DNA from: CAJWKT01 sp964465375
GTDB lineage: Bacteria; Pseudomonadota; Gammaproteobacteria; Steroidobacterales; Rariloculaceae
Direction of reading: 5' to 3'
Length of the DNA: 64,000 nt
NCBI GenBank assembly: GCA_964465375.1
Contig: CAYXIJ010000006.1
Location: 1 to 64,000 of the forward strand
Both the position numbers and the translations under genes were made by a program. The notes below the pieces were generated by a model, which had not been told where the DNA came from, searched no databases, and worked only from the letters and a program-made list of their open reading frames with translations. Positions 53,380 to 62,736 of the stretch are shown one piece after another (the stretch's first letter is position 1; every line of letters begins with the position of its first letter).

Positions 53380-54759
53380 ATGAAAAAAACATGGGCAGTC
53401 ACTGGCCTTCGCCTGCACCGATTGCATTTGGTTCTTCTGGTTTTTGCCCTAGTGCCTGCTGTAGCTGCTGCACAAAGTACAGCTGACTTACTCGACCCAA
53501 TACCCGGTCCGCGAGACTGTTTCTGGGCGAGGGGACCCCATAGTTCGGATCCTTATATCAACTTGGCTTACCCGGATGCCAACGTATTTTACTGGGCCGC
53601 GGCATTTACAATTCCTCAAGGGACTAGGTTTTCGATCGAAGGACACTATCCCTATTCACGATACATGTCTTTCATTAGTTACGATGAACGTGGTAGGCCT
53701 ATTGAGTCACTTGCTGATTATTTAATTGAATCCGACTCCCACAACCCCTTTATCTCCGAAAGCCCAAGAGATAACAATAACCGCGAATACAAGATAGATA
53801 TTTTAAATGCCCATCCGACGTCTGATCGTCAAGTGGGGGAAATTCTTAGCATGGACAGCAACAATGTCCTGCATGCTCCTGCCTACGGGGCGGGACAACA
53901 AGTGATCCTTTATCGAATTTACCTGCCTGATGAAGGCAAAGCCCCCGGCGGCGGTGTGAACCTACCGTCCCCGGTACTGATTCTGGAAGATGGCACGGAA
54001 CTCCGAGGCAGTGATGCCTGTGAGACCCTTCAGACAGATCAACAGGTGGCAATCACTATCGATGCCCTGGGAATCCCGACCCAGCAGTACCGTGAGCTTA
54101 TCTCGCAGCCAAACAAACCCGATACCTGGCCCGCACATAATCCGCCGGAATGGTTTATCCAGCTTGACCGTCAAAGCTTGATCGGAATGTATACGGGTGA
54201 CATTGATCCTGATGCACCAAGAAGCGAGGGAGGTTTTTATCCAAACCTTGATAACCATTACATCAGGACAATAGTTAACCGGAAGCATGGAAAAGTTTTG
54301 CTTATAAGAGGTATGGCCCCCACTACTCCGAAAACTTATCACGGAGAAACCCCGATGGGGGCTGGTGAACTTCGTTACTGGTCAGTGTGCTCCAATCAAA
54401 GCTTCGTCAATACACGGGTGAACGACTGCGTGTTTGATGAAGAAATACCCGTGAGTGTGAACGGCTTGTACACAATCGCTATCAGTAGGCCTGAAGATCG
54501 GCCAAGAAACGCCATCAAAGAATGTGGAATTGCCTGGCTTCCAATGGCCCGGGATGGGGATGGAATGTTTGACCCGGACGTAACCATTGTCCAAATCAGG
54601 CACATGCTGTCGGCGCCTGATTTCGACTACTCTATCCAGCGGGTTCATAAACAAAGTGACCTGAAAAGTACGATGGGGCCCTATATGCCAAGGTCAAGAT
54701 ATCTCATGCCGAATCAAGTGGAAACAATTTTTCCTTGTTTATTAAACACCGCGCAATAA
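53380..54759 (+). CDS. Large exported protein, function unknown
   Basis: 459 residues with a signal peptide (hydrophobic 12-30, cleavage near VAAAQ). PYSRYMSFISYDERGRPIESLADY and the GELRYWSVCSNQSFVNTR segment recur in uncharacterised proteins of actinobacteria and proteobacteria as far as I recall. Cys residues near the N-terminus (GPRDCFWARG) and later (YWSVCSNQ, VNDCVFDE, KECGIAW, IFPCLL) may form disulfides. No catalytic motif recognised. Follows the lectin-like gene. Confidence 0.7.
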   Translation: MKKTWAVTGLRLHRLHLVLLVFALVPAVAAAQSTADLLDPIPGPRDCFWARGPHSSDPYINLAYPDANVFYWAAAFTIPQGTRFSIEGHYPYSRYMSFISYDERGRPIESLADYLIESDSHNPFISESPRDNNNREYKIDILNAHPTSDRQVGEILSMDSNNVLHAPAYGAGQQVILYRIYLPDEGKAPGGGVNLPSPVLILEDGTELRGSDACETLQTDQQVAITIDALGIPTQQYRELISQPNKPDTWPAHNPPEWFIQLDRQSLIGMYTGDIDPDAPRSEGGFYPNLDNHYIRTIVNRKHGKVLLIRGMAPTTPKTYHGETPMGAGELRYWSVCSNQSFVNTRVNDCVFDEEIPVSVNGLYTIAISRPEDRPRNAIKECGIAWLPMARDGDGMFDPDVTIVQIRHMLSAPDFDYSIQRVHKQSDLKSTMGPYMPRSRYLMPNQVETIFPCLLNTAQ

Positions 54760-54821
54760 AATTTTCGACACAAATTTTCGGAAAGATAAAAAAGAATTGG
54801 CGAGGATAGGAGAACCGGCCC

Positions 54822-55835
54822 TTATTCTGGCAATTTAATCATCAGCTTACCGAAATTCTTGCCGCTGAACAGCCTGAGCAAAGTATCCGGAAAGATATCG
54901 ACCGGACCTTCTGTGATGTCTTCACGACAGACAATTTTTCCTTCAGCACGCCAGGACGCCAAATCCTTCAGCATCCCAGGCCACTTGTCACGGAAGTCAA
55001 AATAGATGAATCCCTCCATGCGGGAGCGCCGCATCAACAGCCTTATATAATTGCTCGGACCCTGAAAGGATTTGGTTTCGTTGTACTGGGAAATAGCACC
55101 GCAGATTACCACGCGCGCACCCACATTGATGAAGGTCAACCCGGTGTTCAGCGTATCGCCCCCGACATTGTCAAAAAACAGGTCGACACCCTCCGGACAA
55201 GCCTGGCCGAGGCTCTTGTAAAGGTTCCCTTTTTTGTAGTCGATCACATCATCGAATCCGAGCTCATCGATCAGATAAGCACACTTTTCGGGCCCACCCG
55301 CAATACCTACAGCCCTTCCTCCTTTGAGCTTGGCGATTTGCCCCACATGGGCCCCGACCGAACCCGCGGCCCCGGAGACCAGCACCGTGTTACCGGCCTG
55401 AAGCTGTCCAACTTCGAGCAATCCACAATAGGCAGTTAAGCCTGCTATGCCGAACGTATTCAGATAGGTCGGGGGGGGCGCCAATCCGGTATCGATCTTC
55501 ATGTACTGGGAGCCGTCCGAGATCGCATAATCCTGGACCCCGTCTATTCCAGCAACCCAATCGCCCACCCGGTGGGTGCCACTGTTCGACGCGACAACCT
55601 CGCCAACCGTGAGTGCACGCATGACCGCCCCAAGACCAAGCACAGGGACATAGGAAGGCCTGTCATTCATCCAGCCCCGCATTGCAGGATCAACCGAGAT
55701 ATAGCGTACTTTGACCAGAACCTCTTCCGGGCCAGGCTCTGACACTGGCTCTTCTGTGATAGCCCAATCCGACGGTTTCGGGAGACCTTCCGGACGCGCG
55801 GCCAGTTGTACCTGACGGTTCAAGCGTTTACTCAT
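54822..55835 (-). CDS. NADP-dependent MDR oxidoreductase
   Basis: 337 residues from the ATG at 55833-55835 (a longer reading adds 21 residues without family similarity). It belongs to the zinc-free medium-chain dehydrogenases of the leukotriene-B4-dehydrogenase/alkenal-reductase type: VRYISVDPAMRGWMND, VLVSGAAGSVGAHVGQIAKLKG (NADPH site), DVIDYKKGNL, FDNVGGDTLNTGL. Such enzymes reduce alpha,beta-unsaturated carbonyls. It is a single gene, 135 bases from the quinone-reductase-type gene in the same direction. Confidence 0.9.
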   Translation of the reverse strand: MSKRLNRQVQLAARPEGLPKPSDWAITEEPVSEPGPEEVLVKVRYISVDPAMRGWMNDRPSYVPVLGLGAVMRALTVGEVVASNSGTHRVGDWVAGIDGVQDYAISDGSQYMKIDTGLAPPPTYLNTFGIAGLTAYCGLLEVGQLQAGNTVLVSGAAGSVGAHVGQIAKLKGGRAVGIAGGPEKCAYLIDELGFDDVIDYKKGNLYKSLGQACPEGVDLFFDNVGGDTLNTGLTFINVGARVVICGAISQYNETKSFQGPSNYIRLLMRRSRMEGFIYFDFRDKWPGMLKDLASWRAEGKIVCREDITEGPVDIFPDTLLRLFSGKNFGKLMIKLPE

Positions 55836-55970
55836 GAGATTACGGTTCCTGTCTTTGATTAAATTAGTTTCCGGATCTGGGTGGCTGAGCCCGTCCAACC
55901 AATGATTTTAATGATGATAATTTCACCTTATTTCAAGACCATTCTTAGATCTTACGTTTATTTTTTTTGG

Positions 55971-56951
55971 CTATGGGCTGAGGACGGTGCAGCCTGTTGT
56001 CCGGCGAGCCTCCAGATCCCGGTGCGCCTCCGCCGCACTTGACAGTGGATAGCGCTGGTTGACCTCAATGGAGACCTTTCCGCTGCTGACCATATCGAAA
56101 AGTGCGCTGCTGGCTTCTATCAATTCATCCCGGGTTGCGATGAAGTTCCACAATGTTGGCCGAGTAACGTAGAGGGATCCTCTGGTCTGGAGGTCCAGCG
56201 GGGTAAAGGGCTCAACTAGGCCCGATGCATTCCCGAAACTCACCATGAAACCATGCGGGCGCAGACAGTCCAAGGACTGGACAAAAGTATCACGGCCTAT
56301 GGAATCATAGACGACCGGAACACCCTCACCGTCGGTCAGTTCTCGAACCTGGCCCACCACTTCTTCCTCAGCAAGCAACACATGCTCACAACCGTGGGCT
56401 AGCGCAACCTCTCGCTTCTCCTCCGTGCTGACGATGCCGATCACGCGGGCACCGATGCCACTGGCCCATTGGGAAAGGATTGAACCGACGCCTCCTGCTG
56501 CTGCATAAAGAACAATCCACTGCCCCGCCTGTACCGGGTACGAACGATGAAGCAGATACCAGCTAGTCATACCCTTCAACATCATCGCGGCCGCTGTCTC
56601 ATCTTCAACTCCCTGGGGCAATTTGACTAGCCTGGCCGCATCAAGAAGTCGCTCTTCAGAGTATCCATCGAGTGGTGGCGGGGTTACATAGGCTACCCGA
56701 TCACCGACCTGTACATGATCCACACTGCTCCCGACGGCGGATACCACGCCCGCGGCCTCACTGCCCAAGCCACTAGGCAACTCGATCGGATACAGCCCAG
56801 AACGGAAATAAGTATCGATCAGATTCACACCGATCGCGGTGTGGGCAACACGGGCCTCCCCGGGCCCTGGATCACCCGTAGTAGCCTCAGTCCATTTAAG
56901 AACCTCCGGTCCACCAAACTCGTCTAGCCGGATTGTTTTTGTCATGCTCAC
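55971..56951 (-). CDS. qor: Quinone oxidoreductase (NADPH)
   Basis: 326 residues of the zeta-crystallin/Qor branch of zinc-free MDR: FGGPEVLKW at the start, IGVNLIDTYFRSGLYP, GSEAAGVVSAVG, and the nucleotide site LYAAAGGVGSILSQWA. QTRGSLYVTRPTLWNF near the end is typical of Qor. It reduces quinones or enones with NADPH. A divergent ferredoxin-reductase-type gene starts 61 bases away, so the two share a short promoter region. Confidence 0.92.
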   Translation of the reverse strand: MSMTKTIRLDEFGGPEVLKWTEATTGDPGPGEARVAHTAIGVNLIDTYFRSGLYPIELPSGLGSEAAGVVSAVGSSVDHVQVGDRVAYVTPPPLDGYSEERLLDAARLVKLPQGVEDETAAAMMLKGMTSWYLLHRSYPVQAGQWIVLYAAAGGVGSILSQWASGIGARVIGIVSTEEKREVALAHGCEHVLLAEEEVVGQVRELTDGEGVPVVYDSIGRDTFVQSLDCLRPHGFMVSFGNASGLVEPFTPLDLQTRGSLYVTRPTLWNFIATRDELIEASSALFDMVSSGKVSIEVNQRYPLSSAAEAHRDLEARRTTGCTVLSP

Positions 56952-57012
56952 CGCCGAAACCCAAGAGTTAGGTTAGAATCATAGCGCAGTGATAGCAAAC
57001 AAACGGGATCTT

Positions 57013-58245
57013 ATGCCCGAACACTTCTTAATCATCGGCGGCGGTCAGGCTGCCGCCCAAGCGGCCCAAACCCTCCGCCAGGAAAAATTTAGCGGGCCAA
57101 TCACCATCGTTGGTGAGGAAACCTACCTACCTTATCAGCGACCACCCTTGTCGAAGAAATACCTGGCCGGGGAGCTCAGTGTTGAGCGTCTTTACCTGAA
57201 ACCCATCAATCACTACAGGAACAAGGATGTGACGATGAGGCTTGGGGAAAAAGCAACGGCTCTGGAACCGGCAAAATCCAGGGTGGTTCTAGAAAACGGA
57301 CAGGCGATTACTTTCAGTCGCCTCCTGCTTGCAACAGGCAGTCATGTCCGAAAACTTCAAATACCGGGCGAAGATCTGGGCGGGATACATTATCTGCACA
57401 CCATCAAAGATACGAACACTATTGCGAAGGGCCTGAAGAGGGGCTCCCGATTGGTGATTGTCGGAGCCGGCTATATCGGTCTGGAAGTGGCTGCAGTTGC
57501 AATCAAGCGAGGCATGGCTGTCACGATCTTGGAAGCTCTCGATCGGGTGATGGTGAGGGCTGTCTCCCCAGAAATTTCAAACTTCTACCTTGACTATCAT
57601 CAAAAAAGAGGTGTGAACATTCTCTGCAATACTACGGTTACACGCTTCTCTGGAGAAAACAAAGTAGAACGGGTTGAAACAGCGGATGGGAAGCATTTCC
57701 CGTGCGACCTCGTAATTGTTGGTATAGGAGTCGAGCCTGCAATCGAGCTAGCAGAGACCGCGGGGCTCGCATGCAGCAATGGAATTCTCGTGGATGAGTT
57801 TGCTCGCACCCAGCACCCAGATATTTTTGCCGCGGGTGATTGTACTAACCACCCGAATCACCAAACAGGTGCTCGAGTTCGCTTGGAGTCAGTCCACAAT
57901 GCAATTGAGCAAGCCAAGGTTGCGGCCTCAGGCATGCTAGGCAAACCTAAGAGATACGAAGATGTGCCTTGGTTCTGGTCAGACCAGTATGACCTCAAGC
58001 TTCAGATCGTAGGACTCTCTAAAGGTTATGACCAAATCGTGATCCGAGGTGAACCTAGCCAAGAAACTTTTGCCGCATTCTATTTTAGAGCCGGGAAAAT
58101 CATAGCAATCCATGCCGTTAACAGCCCCAGAGAATTCATGCTTGGGAAAAAACTCATTTCCCAGGAGAAAACCATTGCACCCGAAAAGCTGGCTAACCAA
58201 ACCCTGAACTTCATGGACCTTGCCAAAAAGGCCATAGGCCAATGA
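57013..58245 (+). CDS. FAD-dependent NAD(P)/ferredoxin reductase
   Basis: 410 residues from ATG 57013 (GTG 56989 adds eight). FAD site IIGGGQAAAQAAQTLR, then YLPYQRPPLSKKYLAGE, a second dinucleotide site IVGAGYIGLEVAAVAI, and FAAGDCTN near 290. The YLPYQRPPLSK signature and the C-terminal WFWSDQYDLKLQIVGLS are those of rhodocoxin/putidaredoxin-type reductases that feed P450s or Rieske oxygenases. No partner ferredoxin or oxygenase gene is in the window. Confidence 0.93.
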   Translation: MPEHFLIIGGGQAAAQAAQTLRQEKFSGPITIVGEETYLPYQRPPLSKKYLAGELSVERLYLKPINHYRNKDVTMRLGEKATALEPAKSRVVLENGQAITFSRLLLATGSHVRKLQIPGEDLGGIHYLHTIKDTNTIAKGLKRGSRLVIVGAGYIGLEVAAVAIKRGMAVTILEALDRVMVRAVSPEISNFYLDYHQKRGVNILCNTTVTRFSGENKVERVETADGKHFPCDLVIVGIGVEPAIELAETAGLACSNGILVDEFARTQHPDIFAAGDCTNHPNHQTGARVRLESVHNAIEQAKVAASGMLGKPKRYEDVPWFWSDQYDLKLQIVGLSKGYDQIVIRGEPSQETFAAFYFRAGKIIAIHAVNSPREFMLGKKLISQEKTIAPEKLANQTLNFMDLAKKAIGQ

Positions 58246-58336
58246 ACAAGTACTCAGAGGTTTTATAGAAAAAAATCTTATTTGTGCATTATGTCCACCA
58301 AGCCAGACCCTGTCATAGATAATCGTCTAGGCCTTC

Positions 58337-59110
58337 TCAGCAGCTTCTTCCCGTCAGCCGATACACGGTTAGGCCTAGCCATTCTTTTACACCTATCGAA
58401 ATCAGCCTTAACGAGGGGTTCCAGTCAATTCGGAAACGATTGACGCCACGCGTTTGAAAGTCGACCGGGTATGGCGTCACAGTCCAGTCAATCCTACAAA
58501 AAATGCCCATTGAGCGCGGCATATGCCAGCCAGTAGTAATGAGAACCCATTTCTGACCCGGCTCAGGGTTAACCAAATCCTTGCTGAGCAGGGCACTTTC
58601 GTACGTGTTTCGTGAGCCTCTTTCAAAAACAATCCGTGCCGTATCTAGGCCTTGCTCTAAAAAAAGACGTTCCGCAGCATCAGCCGCCTTGTATTGTTGG
58701 TTGAGCAAACTTCCAGTCCCGCCGGAAAATACCAATCGTGCTTCTGGGAACTGCCTAGCAAGCATCATAAAACTCAAGTCGCGCTCGGCCGATTCAGATA
58801 AGACAACCTGGTCCCAGACGCTCGTCAAAAGTGCGTCTTCGGCTCCAGCCAAAACTATTATTCCGTCCACACTCTCAAGAGAGGGATTTGGTGGGTATCT
58901 GTTTTCCAGAGGAATTAATATCCATTCCCCTACCGGAAACAGCCCCAAAAGAAAAACGCTCATCGCGAGACAGGTAAGGACAGCCTTGGCCCACTTTTCT
59001 TTACCCATCCATAGAAGAACGACACCAGCAACCAACCACATAAGAAGTAGTGACGCCGGTGAAACAAAAAACCACATAAGCTTAGAGATCCAGAAAAAAA
59101 GGTTATCCAT
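58337..59110 (-). CDS. DUF218/ElyC-like membrane protein
   Basis: 257 residues from the ATG at 59108-59110; an extension to 59128 is possible. Two membrane helices (about 12-32 and 40-60) precede a DUF218 domain: DGIIVLAGAEDA, LVFSGGTGSLLNQQYKAADAAERLFLEQG, ERGSRNTYESALLSKDLV, VLITTGWHMPRSMGIF. ElyC and SanA-like members affect envelope and peptidoglycan integrity; YdcF binds a nucleotide cofactor. It stands alone upstream of gshA's end. Confidence 0.87.
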   Translation of the reverse strand: MDNLFFWISKLMWFFVSPASLLLMWLVAGVVLLWMGKEKWAKAVLTCLAMSVFLLGLFPVGEWILIPLENRYPPNPSLESVDGIIVLAGAEDALLTSVWDQVVLSESAERDLSFMMLARQFPEARLVFSGGTGSLLNQQYKAADAAERLFLEQGLDTARIVFERGSRNTYESALLSKDLVNPEPGQKWVLITTGWHMPRSMGIFCRIDWTVTPYPVDFQTRGVNRFRIDWNPSLRLISIGVKEWLGLTVYRLTGRSC

Positions 59111-59247
59111 CTCAGTCCCTACTAGCAAAGCAAACGGGGCCCCAGCAACAGTGAAGGCTCATCACTATACGAACAGGAAGGAAAAACATGAGTCATCGTC
59201 GTGTAACAATTTCTTTTTTTAAAAACATCAAAATAGGAAACCATTCT

Positions 59248-60834
59248 TCACTTGAAGTATTCGGCTAGATAAGCATCAAACGGTATTTCATCGCACCCCT
59301 CGGCCGCTTTGGCACTTTCAAGTGATTGAGTTGATGCTTCCTTGAAAAACTGATCTTTCTCCATGTCCGGTGAAAGTGCATGAAAATAGTTCCGATGGGA
59401 TCGGGAGACATCGAGAGCGTATTCTTGAAAATTTTCGCGCCCAGAGGACCTAAACAATTCTAGTGTTCGCGCGGACGGGGTAGCATCGGCATCCTGAATT
59501 GCCTGACGCTGCAACTTAAAAGAATCCGTGTAATTGCTCCGATTCACATCCAGCAGCTGACAGACTGCCTCCACACCATCCAGTAATTCTTCTCCCCAGT
59601 CCGCCAAACTGACAGATTTCCCATCGCGCGGTAAATTCAGGCCTGGCCTTCGACCCTCCCGGGCCACGGTTAGATCTCGCAGACCCATCTCCTCGTGCTC
59701 CTTTGGTGTGATGGGAGGACTTTCAGCGAGCAAGCAGTAGATTAAAAAGGCTTCAAGAAAAGCAGTTTGATGTTCGTTGATACCGGTCGGGTCGTGCATG
59801 TTTAGGTCCAAACTTCTGACCTCAACATACTCTACTCCGTCCCGGCTGAGCGCCACCGCAGGACGAGAACTTTGGCCCGAAACGGGCTTGGGCCTTATGG
59901 AACTGTAATATTCATCCTCGATCTGCAGAATATTTGCATTCAGCTGCCGATACTTGCCATCTACAAAAACACCAATATTCATAAACTCCGGGCTCATTGT
60001 ACTGACCGCTTTTTCAAGGCCGGACACATATTCGGCTAGGGAGTTTGCAGAAATAGAGAGTGATGCCTGACCTTTATTCTGGTACCCGATATCGCTCATT
60101 CTGAGCGAGGTGCCGTAGGGCGCATACCAAGTAGTCGAACCGAGCTCTTCCAGAAATTTATGTTTTTCCGAGGTCGGTGATTTGCACAAAACTGGAGAGG
60201 CTCCAAATAAATAAAGAATGAGCCAGCCGTAACGGCGATAATTTCGTACGAGCCCCATGTACTGTTCGGATCTAAATTGCCTCAGATCATGATTATCCTC
60301 CGTCCGGTCTTGGTACTCGTCCCAAAACACCTCCGGCAGAGAGTAGTTAAAATGAACACCTGATATGAGCTGCATGGGTCTTCCGTATCTATAACCTAAG
60401 CCAGACCTATAGACCGACTTCATGCGACCGAGGTTCGTGGACCCATACTGGGCAATCGGAACTTCATCCTTATTATTCATCAAACACGGCATGCTGGAGG
60501 ACCATATCAACTCATCGTCCATATTTGACTGCACGAAATGGTGCACGTCTTTGAGAAAACCCAGTGCCTCGTAGTTACTGTCCCTTGGGGGAGTAACAAA
60601 TTCCAGAAGCGCCTCTGAGTAGTCGGTTGTGATATATGGGTGAGTGAGCGCAGAACCAAGGCCTATCGGGTGTTGGCGCATGGATAATAAACCCTTGTCA
60701 TCCACACGAAGACTCTCCTTTTCAAGTCCACGCAAACCATCCCTTATCAGTGCCGCATGATCTGAGCCCTGCAACCAGTCAAGCTGTTTCTGCAATACGC
60801 TTCTGTTTCTTGCTTCGTTGGCCACTTTAAACAC
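59248..60834 (-). CDS. gshA: Glutamate--cysteine ligase
   Basis: 528 residues of the E. coli-type gamma-glutamylcysteine ligase, first enzyme of glutathione synthesis. GLRGLEKESLRVDDKG at the start, the LGSALTHPYITTDYSEALLEFVTPP segment, and YRSGLGYRYGRPMQLISGVHFNYSLP are diagnostic. The start is GTG 60834. A minus-strand spacer of 101 bases separates it from the hydrolase gene upstream of which it runs. No gshB is in the window. Confidence 0.95.
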   Translation of the reverse strand: MFKVANEARNRSVLQKQLDWLQGSDHAALIRDGLRGLEKESLRVDDKGLLSMRQHPIGLGSALTHPYITTDYSEALLEFVTPPRDSNYEALGFLKDVHHFVQSNMDDELIWSSSMPCLMNNKDEVPIAQYGSTNLGRMKSVYRSGLGYRYGRPMQLISGVHFNYSLPEVFWDEYQDRTEDNHDLRQFRSEQYMGLVRNYRRYGWLILYLFGASPVLCKSPTSEKHKFLEELGSTTWYAPYGTSLRMSDIGYQNKGQASLSISANSLAEYVSGLEKAVSTMSPEFMNIGVFVDGKYRQLNANILQIEDEYYSSIRPKPVSGQSSRPAVALSRDGVEYVEVRSLDLNMHDPTGINEHQTAFLEAFLIYCLLAESPPITPKEHEEMGLRDLTVAREGRRPGLNLPRDGKSVSLADWGEELLDGVEAVCQLLDVNRSNYTDSFKLQRQAIQDADATPSARTLELFRSSGRENFQEYALDVSRSHRNYFHALSPDMEKDQFFKEASTQSLESAKAAEGCDEIPFDAYLAEYFK

Positions 60835-60935
60835 TACGCCGGAGAAGGTTCGTTCCCCAATACCATTTAAGGTTCATACGCTCCTTTTCGACAACACGGG
60901 TATAAAGGATTTCATCCAGAATAAACCTTGTACAT

Positions 60936-61961
60936 CTATCTTGATCCCATGCCTGTACTCTTAATCTCTTCTAGCACCTTGGTATCAACCCAGCTTTCTA
61001 ACCAATAGCTTGAGAAAAACGCACAATGTCCCCCATTAGGAAGAACTGTAACCCTCAAGGCCTCGCTTGCAGCTAATGCCGGCAGATCTTCACAGGGAAT
61101 GATCGGATCATCAGCTGCCAAAATGAGATGGGACAATACTGAAAGATCAGCCAAGGCATCACCGGTAAGCGAGTACCCTTCTAGGTAAGCGTTTAAGTCC
61201 GGAAAATCACTATAGTTTCGAACAAAAAAATCAGTAGTTTCGCTAATTGTACGGAACCTTCCCAAGTTGCCGAAATTGTATCTTTCGGGAAAATATTTTG
61301 CTTTAGCTTGTAAGGAATTTCTCCATTTCTTTAAAAAATAATGATGGTAAGGCCAGAACCCGTTCTCGAGTGCCTTCAGCGTGCTATGGGGACGCAAGAC
61401 CGGACATATTGCAACCAACTTAGCCAGATCCAAACCAGCAACTTCTGCTCTAACACCTATACGTAACGCGAAATTGCCTCCAAGTGAGTAGCCCACCAGG
61501 AAAGTTTGTTGCGCCCGGTGTAGTTTTTGAATACACCCGACGGCCTCAACCGCTTCGTTGATTCGGCAGGAATGAAACAGGCCCTGATTGAGATCATGCG
61601 TATTCCCATGATCCCGGAAGTTGAGCCGAAAAATCTCAAAGCCCGACTGGTACAGAAGTGCTGCACAGCTAAGCACGTAGGCTGAATCAGCGCTTCCCTC
61701 CCAACCATGAAGAAAAATAACCAGCCCTTTGGAATTTTTAGGTTGGGGAGTAAAGTATCCCTTAAGCCGGACGCCATCAGAGCATCTAAGAACCTCGCTC
61801 CTTGATAGCTTCAGTACATTCACAACGCGGCGTCGCACGAAAAATTTTCGTAATCGAGAACTACCGAATATCGATTGAATATGCCGATTACCCATCCCGT
61901 AAGGCGGATTAAACGTTGGATAATTGCCGTGCTGGGTCACTCCGAATACCTTTCCATTCAA
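60936..61961 (-). CDS. YheT-type alpha/beta hydrolase
   Basis: 341 residues from TTG 61961; the ATG at 61895 is an alternative that would cut the conserved N-terminus. NRHIQSIFGSSRLRKF matches the family's start; FLHGWEGSADSAYVLSCA carries the oxyanion loop and GYSLGGN the nucleophile Ser159. LILAADDPIIPCEDL and NGGHCAFF supply Asp and His. Members act as esterases or lipases; substrate unknown. Upstream, 169 bases separate it from a divergent exported protein. Confidence 0.85.
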   Translation of the reverse strand: MNGKVFGVTQHGNYPTFNPPYGMGNRHIQSIFGSSRLRKFFVRRRVVNVLKLSRSEVLRCSDGVRLKGYFTPQPKNSKGLVIFLHGWEGSADSAYVLSCAALLYQSGFEIFRLNFRDHGNTHDLNQGLFHSCRINEAVEAVGCIQKLHRAQQTFLVGYSLGGNFALRIGVRAEVAGLDLAKLVAICPVLRPHSTLKALENGFWPYHHYFLKKWRNSLQAKAKYFPERYNFGNLGRFRTISETTDFFVRNYSDFPDLNAYLEGYSLTGDALADLSVLSHLILAADDPIIPCEDLPALAASEALRVTVLPNGGHCAFFSSYWLESWVDTKVLEEIKSTGMGSR

Positions 61962-62130
61962 ATGAGATCTTTAAACATCGCGATTGGCTTTATCATGCTG
62001 AGCATGAAATTCGCTACATCAAAAAACCTGAGCCGAACGTGTGATGCCGGCGAAAACTACCATAGAAACAACGAAACATGTCAGGTATAGTCCAGCGCAT
62101 CGAAGTTCTTCTCAGTTGTGAGGTAAGCAT

Positions 62131-62514
62131 ATGTATACCCTGCGGTGTGTAGTGATTTTAGCTGCAAGTTTCGTCGGCACATCATTCGCCTGTGAATACC
62201 CGCCACTTGTAGCAGTCCCTAGTGGTGAGGATGCTACCATGGAAGAGTTGTTGGCAGCTCAGGCACAAATTCGAGAATACATGACGACGATGGAAGAGTA
62301 CCTCGCGTGTGTAAATGAAGAAACCGAGGCGGCTGGGGACAACGCGCCTGAAGAGTATTCACAAATTATGACTAGCCGACATAACAACGCTGTGCTCGAG
62401 ATGGAAACAGTTGCTGAGATTTTCAATCAACAAGTGCAAGCCTTCCGAGCAGCGAACCCAGAGGCCGGAGGTATGGGCATGGGTATGGGCATGGGCATGG
62501 GCACCCGGAACTAA
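62131..62514 (+). CDS. Small exported protein with Met-Gly repeat tail
   Basis: 127 residues with a signal peptide (cleavage near TSFAC, Cys21). The middle is helical and acidic (ATMEELLAAQAQIREYMTTMEEYL), and the C-terminus is a run of five Met-Gly pairs followed by TRN. The MG tail is encoded by tandem hexamers. No family recognised. Methionine-rich tails can bind copper, but this is speculation here. GTGAGG precedes the ATG at a short distance. Confidence 0.65.
   Translation: MYTLRCVVILAASFVGTSFACEYPPLVAVPSGEDATMEELLAAQAQIREYMTTMEEYLACVNEETEAAGDNAPEEYSQIMTSRHNNAVLEMETVAEIFNQQVQAFRAANPEAGGMGMGMGMGMGTRN
62473..62502 (+). repeat. Hexanucleotide tandem repeat (ATGGGC)5
   Basis: Five tandem ATGGGC units (the second is ATGGGT) near the 3' end of the small exported protein gene, encoding five Met-Gly pairs. 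Copy number should vary by slippage in steps of six bases, keeping frame. Confidence 0.85.
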
Positions 62515-62736
62515 ATCACGTGCCTTAAAAATAAAGAGCCGCTCAACAGACCAAATTCTCTTTCAACCAAGGCCTCTACTGATAAATTACTAAAGCCTGT
62601 TTTTTGGACCTGAGGGTCCCTAATATAGCACCCTCCCCGTTGTCTGGAAGAATCAAGATGGCTCCCATAGCACTTTTCCTCTCCATGTTAGAATCCTCGC
62701 CTATTCAGTCATCATGGAAAACTTGGCAATAAAAAT

